This document shows positions 45,926 through 57,000 of a stretch of 64,000 nucleotides of DNA, in pieces; positions within the stretch are counted from its first letter, which is position 1, and each line of letters begins with the position of its first letter. This DNA comes from Nymphaea colorata (lineage: Eukaryota; Streptophyta; Magnoliopsida; Nymphaeales; Nymphaeaceae). The stretch lies in the NCBI RefSeq assembly GCF_008831285.2, contig NC_045150.1, positions 7,948,001-8,012,000 of the forward strand, in the 5' to 3' direction. The notes under the pieces are model-generated. The model did no database searches and was not told the DNA's origin. It was given only the letters and a program-made list of their open reading frames with translations. A program made the position numbers and the translations under genes.

Positions 45926-48900
45926 TGAAAACGAAATATAAAAATAGATCAAAAACATACAAAAAGTACAAAAATATATGAAAACTTGCAAACATTAAGT
46001 CAAACAGTGCAAGTAATGTTTTGTACCAGCACTAGTCAACACGAGTATTTCTACCGTTTAGATGTAGCCTTAACAGACAAGGTTTGTGCCTCATCTCCCC
46101 AACCTGATCCAGTAGTGCAAACAGAGGATCTGAAATGGTCCATCACAGGACAAGACAACTTGGCCAAATGTGGACTGGTTCTAAAGTAAAGCAGCAGCAG
46201 CTATAAAACAGCCAGCTCGCACTTAAGACAATGTCGACTCAAGGAAAAAGCATGAGCAGTGTGCAATCCAACCCCCCCAAACCCGCCAAAGTCCCACTTT
46301 GGAAAAGAGAAACGATGATAAATAGAAATTTTAGGGGCTGTTTGGTCACGTTAACGTTCTATTACTGTACTACCAACTTGTCTCAAAACCTAGGGCAGAT
46401 TCAAAGAACATCATCACTAGTGTTTCATGAATCTGTTCTATTTTTTGAGGCATATTTATGGGATAGTAACGATGTGTTACTGTTGCCAAACGACCCCTTA
46501 ATGGAGCTTAAGACATACCGTTCAGGCAAGACTGCAAGGTCTCCAACAATTGTTCCAGGCTCTGATCTCTGTGGATCGTTGTTTCCAATAAGCTTCTGGC
46601 TATACCTTACCACTGCTTCCCCTTCCCAAACCTGCAGGAGCAAATACAAGCATATGGGCAGCATATTATGAAATATGAAGAGAAGACTGCCCTAAGAACC
46701 TCATATAATTCAAATAATATTCAGGCAAGTTGCATGAATAATATAATTTCCAAGTTAGAGTAACAATAGTCAATATTTCTGATTAAAACAAACTAAGATG
46801 AAATCCACAATGCAGAAACAGTGTCCCATTGAATGACAAAACCAATAATTCTGGATGGATGTAAGAAATGATTGCTATTATTTATTTCATGGGACACAGC
46901 ATAAACATGACAATAGCATCCGGACAAAGGTTTGGATGCAATAAAAAGTGAAAACCGTTAACTTTTACCAATAACATCTGCAGTCAGACCTGTTCTAAGA
47001 AAATGAACTTCGAGGTAGCAGATGAGAAACAATCATTTGTAAATACAGGTCATGATTACCACATTTGATAGTAATTCTATAGCTAAAGCCCAACCACAAG
47101 AACAACCTCACAATTTGCGACTAACCATTGCAAGAACGGGACCGGAGCACAAAAAGTTGGATAACGAATTGAAGGAAGACCCCTTAATTCTGTTTTTACG
47201 ACAGTGTTCTTCAGCAATGCTCTTTGTTGGAATCACCAGCCTGATGGCCACAAGTTTGAATCCTTTGCGCTCGAAACGAGCAATAATTTCTCCAATCTAA
47301 ATAAACAAAAGATGGAATAACACAAAACGTTTGAGATAAAGAAGATGGTAGACCAGAATACATAGAAGCTGGCTGTAATGGACCGATGTTTGCATTCACA
47401 GTATTTAATAGACAATGACGAGCTGAAGCAAATATTTCATCCCTTGAACAGCATACTCTCTTTAATTGTTAAGCGTATCTTCAAAGGCATCAAACCATTG
47501 ACTGCCACTATTGGCATCTTAATCAAGATCAACTAAGAACATCAAATCTTCATCTTGTACGTAGTTCCGCATCCTTACATTCATGTTAGCTGCACTTATG
47601 GTACATTGTAAGTTAATGAAGCTTTGAAAGTTATTCTTTGGACAGCAGCACACAGGTAATCGGCGCCCAAGTAGCATGTATCTGTTTTCCTTCCATTGCT
47701 AGTTAACACAAGGTAAAGAAGTATGCATAGACACTAATGACACACAAAAAAAAGTATGTAAAATGAACTCCGAAACGACCAATGTTTCCTTTTCCAAAAG
47801 AAAGACAGAAGAGATCGAGTATACAACTCCCTGAAAGACAAAAGAGATCGAGTATAGATACTTTTGCTTGAGGAAGTCTTAAACTCCCTCTTGGTGGCTG
47901 ATGCTAGGAACATCTGTTTGGTCTCCAACAATGCTTAGCAGTAGCCCAGCCAACGTGGGGCTGGCATGGGTGCCAGCCCAAGATAGCTTCACATTTTTGT
48001 CTGTTTAATTTCAAGTTTGTTTGTGCATGTACCTGTTTTCCTTTCCATAATTATGGGCATTCTACACGTACGAGAAAAAAACTCAACTGCTTATAGCATC
48101 AGCGGAGCCAGCGTTGGGCTGGCGTGAGTGCCTGCCCATGCCAGCCCAATGTACTAATTAGTACATAGTGCCCCATAACAAAAAATTTCTGGCTCCCCCA
48201 CTGCTTACTGGCTTAAGGAAGATCGATAGCCTTGGCGCGGTGTCTTGGATGGTGTGAAGTCTCTCAGACATAGGTTTGTTATTCTCGGTATTGACCTAAG
48301 TTTTGACACTCTATGCTTAACCTTTAACCTTTTTGTACAGAATGAGTAAATGCTTCTTTTTGTATAGCTATTTTTGTTTAATAAAAAGGTAGGAGGCCTA
48401 TCCTCCAAGAGGTTGATTCTGAAATAGTTGATTCCGAAATAGCAGACGATCAGGAAGAATCATTGATTTGAGGCCCCTCATGATGGTATAATATGAAAAT
48501 CCATGAATGGAAGTTTGCATTAGATGGGTTTGATCCATAGTTACAAACATCATTTTCGAGTTTCAAGGGGGAGTTTTTCTTAGGTACAATACCGTAAATA
48601 TATGTTGAGAATTTTGGTAAATTGTAAAACAATTAATAAAAAAATCAAAAATTAAAATGTGGAAAATGTGAAAATAAAAATCTGGTAAATAAAAAAATTT
48701 GAAAAAGTAAAAAAACAAAAAAGGTTGAAAGAACTTTTTTTTTTGCGCCTTTTTTACGTGTTTTCCTGCTGACTTGGTTTTTTAACAAATTTTTTTTCGA
48801 AAAAAGCGCGTTTTTTGAAGCTATAATAGTTTGACATGATCCACAACATCATGAACAAGCTACTTGAAATGTAAAACCACATTCCTAACAAAAATTTAAG

Positions 48901-51397
48901 AAATAGCAACCACGAAAGCACAAGCGAAGTGAACAAAATTTTTGCTAGTACTCATAAAATAACCAATAGAAGTTAAAATAGCTACTGACTTTACCAGGCC
49001 TCTTTGCACCCCATCCGGCTTGATAAGAATAAAAGTGCGCTCCATCTAAAACATGATAACCACAAAATGATGAACACAGAAGGAAGAAAATTTTAATGAT
49101 ACCATATCGAGTAACACAGGGATAAAAGTACCTCAGCAGCTTCTGCAGGCTGATCCTGAAGCATGTATGCTACAAAAGCAAAGACAGCCACAAATTCATA
49201 AACGAAAAGGCTTTCAGAATGTTTATTCCAAAAAGCCCCCCAAAAAATTCGTTAATTTACCTTAAAATCATTATGAAAGAAATTATTTATTGGTTACGTA
49301 TATCTGTCTTGGTTCAAATTTGAAACGGGTCCAGTATCAATGTGTCTTGTACAAAGCGAAGAAATGTGGATACAAACAGTAAAACAAACGAGTCGTGTAT
49401 CAGCTTCGATCCATGCTCCATATCCAAGGCTGGAGTATGTAGCAAGCAACTCCAATAAAACCTTTCACTTTAACTTTATCACTGCCCTCTCTTCCACAAA
49501 GATGCCACAAGGATATAAAACAAACACTCGGTCATAATCATGGTCATAAAATATGTTCTCGCGTTTTAAACAGCAAGGTTTCCTATAATGTAATACAGTG
49601 ATCTTAAAAAAACAAGAAAAATATGCTAAATTTTTATTTATATGTAATATATATATATATATATATATAACATAAACATAAAAAATAAGTACCCAAGCAA
49701 CAACTAAAGAATAGAAAATAAAACAGGCAGTTTGGCATTAAAAACGTGAAAAAAAAAACATTTAAAATGAAAGAAACCTGGAAAAACCCTGTTTTTCTTT
49801 TTTACGTTTTGTCATTTTTTCAAAAAAATGCATCTTTTTTTTTTTAGTTCTAAACAGCTTACTGATTTTTTCTCACGTTTTACACGTGTTTTTTTGGGAC
49901 CATGGGACTCGTAACTACTGAATATATATATATATATATATAAAAGAAAGTTTGATATGTGCAAAAAGGACGGGTGAACTTATGATTTTGGGTTAGACCT
50001 GTTTCAAAAATCCATCCAACCATGAAAAAGATGAGGAAAGATTTTCAACTTGGTCAGACATACAAGGTCGTTCGTCCATGAAAACTTAAATGTTGAAATA
50101 GAAACTTGGACGGTCCTCACAATCTTAGAATTACCAAACAGTCGTGCAAAATAATACAGAAACCCAGGGCGGATCCCAATTTATTGATATCTCTTATCCA
50201 AATTCCCGATCCAGTGTTGAAGATATAAAAAGAAGGGACTATTCAAAGCACAGTTGACAAACACAGGAGTCGGACTTAGATCGGTAGACGGCCGGGTCAG
50301 CGACTCGGTCGAGTCATGCCATAAATTTTTATAATGTATTTTTACTGTAATCTTGCTGTGTGGTCTATTGTCTCCCCCACCAAGTATGGAACAACATGAT
50401 TTTGGTTATAATTTCTCAGCAACAAGAACCATGAACGAGGCCGTAAATCTAAGAACACTTGCGTAGCTTATATTTATTTCTTTCTCTCTGCATCAACCAC
50501 CCCATTCTCCATGAGCCTCTAGACGTTTAGAGACTCATGGTGAGAATATATTTGCGCTAGTATTTCTTTCATGGCCCTAATAAAAACATTCATGAGAAGA
50601 AGGACAAGCGAAAAATGGTTGCAAATTTAAGAATCTAAATGAATGTTTACACCTTAAGGGGCGTTTGATATATCAAGAATCATAGAGTTTTAAAATCAAA
50701 ATGCTCATTTTTCAAGAAATTGCTAACTCGACGAATTCTCTTCTCCGATCATCTCACTGATGTTGCCAACAATGATTCAAAGGCTTTCTATGGAAAAGAA
50801 AGGATGCTCATTGAATGTTTTTTTTATCGTTGTTTATACTGGCAAGACGCAGCCAGATAATGTCTGTTGGGCTGTACAGCATAGATGAAGAGGCAATTTC
50901 TTTCTTCTTCTTTTTTTAACTTCCATCAGTCTATTTCATGAAGAAAAGGCTACAAAACCTGCCGCAGGAAGAACTAGAGCTCCAGAAAGCCATCCACTCA
51001 AGGTACTCCTGGCTTCTTTCTGCTGATAAACTGAAGCCAGTGTAGACATCTTTCCTCTAAAAGAAGCAGCAGATGCCGCTGCCACTGTCCGCCCTTCTGC
51101 AAATTAGAAATAATATAACAGCAATTTAAGCATGTCAACAATGGGGGAAGCCAGAAATAGGGCAGAAGGTGCAAAACAGCACAGTTTCGTCAGAAAGACC
51201 GACGGGAAAAACACACGCGCTCACGTTTGATCAAGATCGAATAAAATAATCAAAAGGCCACAGGCTTCAGAGGTTTGTAGATCGAAATCGTCCGAAAGAG
51301 CAGGCAGAAACTCACGGGAGAAGAGAACCGAGTTCCGGGAGGCGGGAAGGAGCGTTCTAGCGCTCCTTGAAGCGGCTCTGCATATCTGGGAACTCAT
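44699..51397 (-). CDS. NDPK-like paralogue, copy 3, with degenerate nucleotide site
   Basis: Seven exons: 51397-51316, 51096-50959, 49169-49132, 49045-48995, 47296-47126, 46631-46519 and 44804-44699. They join in phase with good splice sites to 232 aa, full length but for the last six residues. The transit peptide ([20 protein letters not shown]), [12 protein letters not shown] and the catalytic His (NVIHGSS) are kept. Substrate-binding residues are changed: KHY to EHC (Tyr lost), RPFF to GSSF, GRKLIG to SQKLIG (Arg to Gln), GATDP to GNNDP (Thr to Asn), TIRGD to TIVGD (Arg to Val). TGG to TAG removes the C-terminal WVYGSS, a segment that stabilises NDPK oligomers. A TATA box is present. Kinase activity is very unlikely. 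Either a recent pseudogene or a protein with another role, for example a partner of the intact enzyme; called CDS because the frame is open. Confidence 0.65.
45387..45552. mobile_element. Tourist-like MITE in intron 6 of copy 3
   Basis: The ends are GGAGTTGTTCGGC and GTCAAACGATTCC, flanked by TTA at 45384-45386 and 45553-45555. Copy 2 retains the right end of the same insertion at about 30939-30963 (CTATAGCCAAACGACCCA then TTA), with the left part deleted. Copy 1 lacks it. Confidence 0.75.
45865..45924. repeat. (AT)n microsatellite, about 30 units
   Basis: AT run in intron 6 of copy 3, orthologous in position to the shorter run at 31216-31238. Confidence 0.95.
46334..46497. mobile_element. 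Tourist-like MITE, 164 bp, only in copy 3
   Basis: The ends GGGGCTGTTTGG and (reverse complement) GGGGTCGTTTGG lie between TTA duplications at 46331-46333 and 46498-46500. It sits only about 20 bp from exon 6. Copy 2 reads straight through the equivalent point near 31710. Confidence 0.85.
47930..48200. repeat. Dispersed repeat, minus-orientation copy of 17890-18070
   Basis: About 48050-48150 is the reverse complement of 17895-18000 with moderate divergence. It also carries two direct copies of a GCCARCGTNGGGCTGGC segment (near 47948 and 48110). The family is unknown. Confidence 0.5.
48550..48830. repeat. A-rich low-complexity block in intron 4 of copy 3
   Basis: GGTAAATAAAAAAATT and AAAAACAAAAAAGG words match the block at 34390-34660 in copy 2. 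Copy 1 lacks it. Confidence 0.55.
49530..49915. repeat. A/T-rich insertion in intron 2 of copy 3
   Basis: Copy 2 reads GTCATATCGTAACTACT near 35337, whereas copy 3 has about 385 bp between GTCATAATC and CGTAACTACTG. The insert holds AT repeats and TTTTTACGTTTT-like words resembling the blocks in intron 4. Its boundaries and class are not resolved. Confidence 0.45.
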
Positions 51398-51498
51398 TCT
51401 CCTCTGGCGGCCCGGAGAGTCGGAGACGAGGTCAAATAGAAAAGGGCACAGGAAGAGAAGAGGAAGAAGTGAGCTCGCTCGCGCTGAGAGGCCGAACG

Positions 51499-51506
51499 TA
51501 TTTATA
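51499..51506 (-). promoter_or_regulatory. TATA box of NDPK copy 3
   Basis: TATAAATA on the minus strand lies about 102 bp upstream of the start codon, equivalent to copies 1 and 2. Confidence 0.6.
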
Positions 51507-51554
51507 AGTCAGGTAGCGCAACCAGAAAAGGGTCTCGACCATGAGTACACGCCG

Positions 51555-52025
51555 TCAGACCTCGAGCACCAAATTCCATTAATTCTCACAGGGAATGAAA
51601 TTCTTAGCTTGAAGCAGCAGAAACCACCTCCACGGAAGAAAACTAACCTCCTATTTTCCCAAAAGAAAACTTAGAACCCATCAGAAGAGAAACTTCATAG
51701 AGCACCAAATTGCAATTCTCACTGGAAATAAAATTCTTAGCTTGGGCGAACAGAATCACCTCATCGAAGGCATCATTGTTCCCCACAAAAAGAAACTTGA
51801 GAACCCATCAAAAGAGAGACTTCCTCGAGTAGTAAATTACACTCTTCTTTGGAGATGAAATTCTTAGCTTGGACCAGCAGGAAGCACCGGCATTGAAGAA
51901 AACTAGCATCCTATGCTCCCCAGAAAGAAACTTATAAGAACCTATTAGAAAAGAGACTACCTCCAGCACCAAATTGCAGCTTGGAATTAAAATTGAATTC
52001 CTTAGCTTGGACCAGCAGGGGCCAC
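51555..52025. repeat. Upstream tandem repeat, four ~130-bp units
   Basis: GAAATTCTTAGCTTGG variants recur near 51597, 51731, 51859 and 51995, in the same arrangement as the three-unit array upstream of copy 2. Confidence 0.8.
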
Positions 52026-52384
52026 CTGCATTGAAGCTCTCAATTCTTTTCCAATAAATTTCTAATGGAAATTCTCCTTTAGCAGGAAGTCATAACCAAA
52101 CAAATCGCATCGTCAAATTTTGGAATGGAGTAAAGAAGCTCCAGTAAAATGATGATTTCAATTTGATGACAAGCTTCATGCTCAATCTTTTATCTTCCTA
52201 AACAAAACCTTCAGTCTTTGTCTTTAATGGCATTTGCTACCCAATCCGTATCCGATTCATTTCGTATCTGATTTTTACACTCGCATCTGAATCCAAATTT
52301 TAAACCAAACCTGTCCAACTTTTAAGATCTAAGAGCATCAAATATCAGATATTTTGTTTAAAACTACGTCTATCCGAATCTGGA

Positions 52385-52530
52385 TCCGATGGGAGAGGCC
52401 GTTGCCTTCCCATTCCGGCAGCCCCCTCAACCCCAGGCATCTGCGCCGCGGCGCCCGCCACATAGCCTGCCGGTGACTGGAGGGGGCGGTGGGCCGCTGG
52501 AATGGGTGACGGCTTCCCATCCCTCCTATA
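52385..52530. other. Small GC-rich island
   Basis: About 145 bp is strongly G+C-rich (CTGCGCCGCGGCGCCCGCC, GGAGGGGGCGGTGGGCCGC) inside AT-rich spacer. A 63-codon plus-strand frame crosses it but shows no domain. It could be a GC-rich transposon core or a transferred fragment; origin unknown. The spacer around it (52030-53700) shows no gene. Confidence 0.5.
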
Positions 52531-53750
52531 AGGAATCGATACAAAACTTATTTACCTTTCACAATAATTTCTTCGATTAGAATTCTATTCGTAGTAGTAG
52601 TTCTTCACTTAGATTTATAACTTGTTAAAAATGGGTGTAAAAATTACTTTTCATATGCACTATAAAGAGAGATTTGTCGTAGGAGGAAAAAAGAAAACAA
52701 GACATAGAAGTTGAAGAAATCTTTGTACAACAAACAGATCACATCGGCGGTTTTATAGGGACATTATTCAATTTGGTTATGGAATTAATAGTTATGATCA
52801 TCGTATATGTGTCATAAACAATGACGTGTATTTTACATTCTTTTAGCTGAAGTTGACAAACTCGATTAGTGAGGCAAAAAGATTAGTTAGGTACACTTTT
52901 TGGAAATGAAACACATAGGTCTTCATCTATATTTCCAGAATTCGTATTGGGAAGAAAGGTAGCTAGAAAATTATGTTTGAGCCAACAAAGATACCTTGAT
53001 TCAATTTGGAGAAGGTGTGAAATAGAAAATTTAATTTAATCCACAAAATAATTTTCTTACGAAAAGATGCAAATTAAGCATAAAGGATTGCCCAAAAAGT
53101 GAATAAACTAACTAAATATACCACATGTTCAGGCAGTAAAAAACTTAATTCAGGTCATGCTGGTTACTAAGCCTGACATGGGTTTTTGCATTTTGCTTGG
53201 TAAGTCAATTTCAGAGCAATCATAAATGGATACACTGGGAATTAGGAAAAATAATTATAAGAAATATTAATGAAATGGAAAAGAAACCGTATTATTAGAT
53301 ATGCTCCAAGATAGTGAAAAACCATGGTCAATTCGGCTCCCACGGTAAAGTGGGAGGTGTTGGCACTTATATGTACCACGGCACATAAGAACGTTCGGAA
53401 ATGAAAAATTAAAAAGATCACGAAAACAAACAAACGTATCAGATATTAGAAAGGTGTTTTAAAACCAAAGATGTTCTTCGTCGACTCATAAAACTCAATA
53501 CGAACTCCAAGAGACGTACTTCCTTAGTTCTTACATCTTTAAATAATCTATCTTTGTTTTATGCTATTATTTTTGTTCGCATAAAGAGCCCGTGGAACGT
53601 TAGACCATACTGGCATACTCTCTCTGGAAAATGCTATGATGAGTTAGTTAATGATAATTCTTACATGCTTCACTTTAATTTAATTCCATTTATTAGATAA
53701 GCAAAAACTGGAACAAGACGCATGAGCCAAGCGTTCCGCAGTATCTGTAT

Positions 53751-54047
53751 TTACCATTTCACGCCTACCCAAAGAAGCCGAAGCCCTTCCCCTGCTACTG
53801 GGTCCAGAATCGCTTCCAGAATTGGTCGCTGATGGGGCTTCCACCGTTGACGATTGACGACTTGACCGTTCTTTCCACCCTTATTTTCAGCAAAACACCC
53901 CTTGAAAATGACTGTGCGAGGAACGCCAACTTGCGGGTTCTTCGTCAGGGCGATGGAAGAAAAATCTGTAATCGGTTGTCCAGACGAAGCACAACATTGA
54001 AGGCATGCAACTCCGAAAAGAATGAGACGTCTTATATCTTTCTGCAT
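53751..54047 (-). other. Unidentified 98-codon open frame in the PH gene 3' flank
   Basis: An open minus-strand frame begins 45 bp past the PH gene stop codon, in sequence with higher G+C than its surroundings. I recognise no domain and no splice partner. It may be 3' UTR or a fragment of another gene. Confidence 0.25.
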
Positions 54048-54091
54048 AATGTACAGTAGCTCGTTATGTACAAAGAAGTGAAAACTTCTAA

Positions 54092-57000
54092 CTATAATTT
54101 GCTCGAGTCCTGAGGAGTATCACTGGAAGGATCCATTTTGCACTCAATCCTGATGGCTGACAACCATGCATCCACCTGGAAGGAAGAGAGAGACCTTAGT
54201 CATGTTACAGCGCAGGGAATCATCCAGATTCCGGAAGCAAGTATCATTAACCTTTTGTTGAGGAATAAACAAAGTACAGGCAAACTCTAAGGAAGTTGAA
54301 GCGCCCAATGATTCCGCTATTTCATGCTGAGCAGGACACAGAAGCGTACATCTTACAGACTATTTGAAGTTTCAATTTAACAGAAATACAAGTCAGACCG
54401 TCTCATTTCTCCTACACATGATCCAGTTGGATCACTTGTTTATGTTAACTAAGGAAGTATTAACCGAGTTCCATGAAGTCCCAAAACAGCTCTTCAGCAA
54501 ATTCATGCACGAGAGCTAAGACGAGCATTTATCTTCGCATGCAAACATCAGAAAGCTAAGGTTTGATGAAGAATATTCAGGTTAAAATAATTGGTAGACC
54601 ACCACGAGCATGCTATATATTGCCAGACTTTGGAATTCTTTAGAAAAGTGCCTAAAATTGCACCAATAAAGAATGGCGTACCTGTACTTTGGAAGAACTG
54701 GAGCACTCATAGCGAAGCCCTTGACGAGTGAGCATAGAAAATGAATATCTGGTTTCATTTTCATGGTGTATGAAACTTGGTAGAACGCCAACTTCAACAA
54801 TTTCGGTCAAAAGAATGGAGTCTTGAGGGCTCAAATCTGCAACCAGAGAAACATCTTATATTTAGTGAGACGCTATGCAATAAAACTTAAAATCAACCGG
54901 AAAATAACTTTAAATCAGACTTGTTCCTTTTTTTCTTTGCCAACTATGGTGCTTTCATCAAATTTGAAGAAAAGGACAGACAACACCAAGCGTTCCTCTT
55001 TATCCCAAATGTGAGAAACAAACATGCAATGTACTTGCTGTATGATGGCATATTTACGATTTCTGGTGTCCACGCCAGTGGCATTATAGAACTTGTTAGG
55101 AAGAACTTTGAACATCCCACGGAAGAACAACCAAACATTAACGAAATGCCAAGAACGATGGGGAAAACTGAAGGAAATCGAATAGAACAGAATAAATAAC
55201 AGAAATAAACAAGATTAGGGTTTCCTAATCACCAACTAATCCCCCAAAAGAGAAAAAGCGCCCTTTAAATGGGGCCGCAATCTAACAAAATGATATTGGA
55301 TCCTGGATCCAGTTACACGAACCAAATGCTAAGTAAAAGAACCACAAATCAATAAATACGAATAGCACTGCGTCAGGATTCTGAACTCAAATGAAACCAT
55401 TTCCCATTGTTATCATATAAAAGAAAAGGAAGAAATAGAACTCAGTTCTTAATTTCGATGTAATGCACATCAATGGAGCTAATCATAAACCAAGCATTCT
55501 CTCCGTCAAAAGTCAAAGAAGTTGGAAAGATGAGTTCGCACTCAATACCCCAGTTCAAGGATGTGGAAGCCACATTATGTCTTTAAAAATATACATTTGT
55601 ATTACAATAAGATCAGATAGAAGTTATAACAAAAGTTAACATGGACCTTGCAGCTTTGGTAGGTTGCTCTGGTCCCCACTACAATATGAAATTCACAAGG
55701 TTTTGGAACAATTCTAGAACCTACATTTATGAAAGAACGGAAATAAATAAGAAATCTTCTCCACTCGGCTGTCGGGGAAATGAATGTGAGAAAATTGGTT
55801 GGCTACATAGAGGCTTCGACAATTATGTGATGAATGTTGACTCAACTTGTGGTTTGTTGAACCGTAGAAACCCTTGAGAAAGAAATTGCATATTAGCAGA
55901 CATTGTTTGGTTACACTATGTTCGTTACAAATGAAAATTAGGAAAATGGATACAGAAAGAGAAATTACAAGAGAAAACCTTTCAGACCTTTTTGTTGGCT
56001 TCGGACTACATCAAAAGTACCTAAGATGATCTCAAGAACAAGAGTTTTCAATCAATCGTATTCAGAAATATATGTATATAAGAGACCAATAGTTCACATG
56101 TCCATAAGTTCACCATGCAAATATGACATTCATAACGCAAGCACTAGGAATTTAAATGACATCGGAAAAGGAAATCTGCACTTTAGCTTGTGTTGACTAA
56201 AACGATGTTTTCAAAGTCCATAAAGCATTATATAACTCAAATAAAAGATGAAAACAAGGATTTCATTAAGATGATTGCCTGATGAGTGCAAGTATAAAAA
56301 GATGCATGATCCATGAAGGACCATGAAATGTTGAAGCCAGTCATCTATATCTGCATCATCAACAGGTGGTTCCCAAGGCAGAGCCGTCCATCTCTGCAAA
56401 TATATAGTGAAAATAAAGTGATGTTATTATCATAATCAGCATTCACTTATTGGAAACAAAAATTTACCAAGTATGTAAGCAGGTCAAAAATTACAGTTCG
56501 TGTATACAGATAGCCAGCAAGCCGTGCAGATCTTAAAATCTCGTCAACATGTTCCAATCTGCGGCCAAAAAGAAAAGAACAAAACGAATTAGTTTGCAAA
56601 ATCTCTATCTTAGAAGGTCTAGTTATTGGATAAAAGTCAAAATTCCTTCCATACTTGGGTAGATGTCTTATACCCATTTTTCACTTGTTACAAACACAAT
56701 GTATAACTTTGTGTTAGTTGTAGTGGTAGTGATGCAGATGATAACAGAAAATAATAGGACCAGCAAAGGCAGTTTCTTGAAACCACCGTTTCTCTTCTGA
56801 AGATTTTCTTTAACACTTCTTTAATTTTCAGAACGTCCCAGTCAGGGCATTTGTTACACTGAAATCGGTGGTTGAAGCTATCTTGTGACTGATTTAGGCT
56901 TTCTGCTTGTTGACCAATCTTTGAGTTGGTATTTGGTAATAGTCACTCAAATTTTTTCTTCAAAACTTTTCACTTGTGGATGTCTACGTGTGTTTTCTTT

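Larger units (their letters stand above)
38650..52030. repeat. Duplicated block B (contains NDPK copy 3)
   Basis: Counterpart of block A (27930-37090), lengthened by a solo LTR at 38748-41319, several MITEs and other insertions. Order and orientation of shared parts are the same. Limits are approximate. Confidence 0.75.

Noticed and set aside
45788..45991. Tyr-Ile repeat frame
   Set aside because: Translation of the AT microsatellite in intron 6 of NDPK copy 3.
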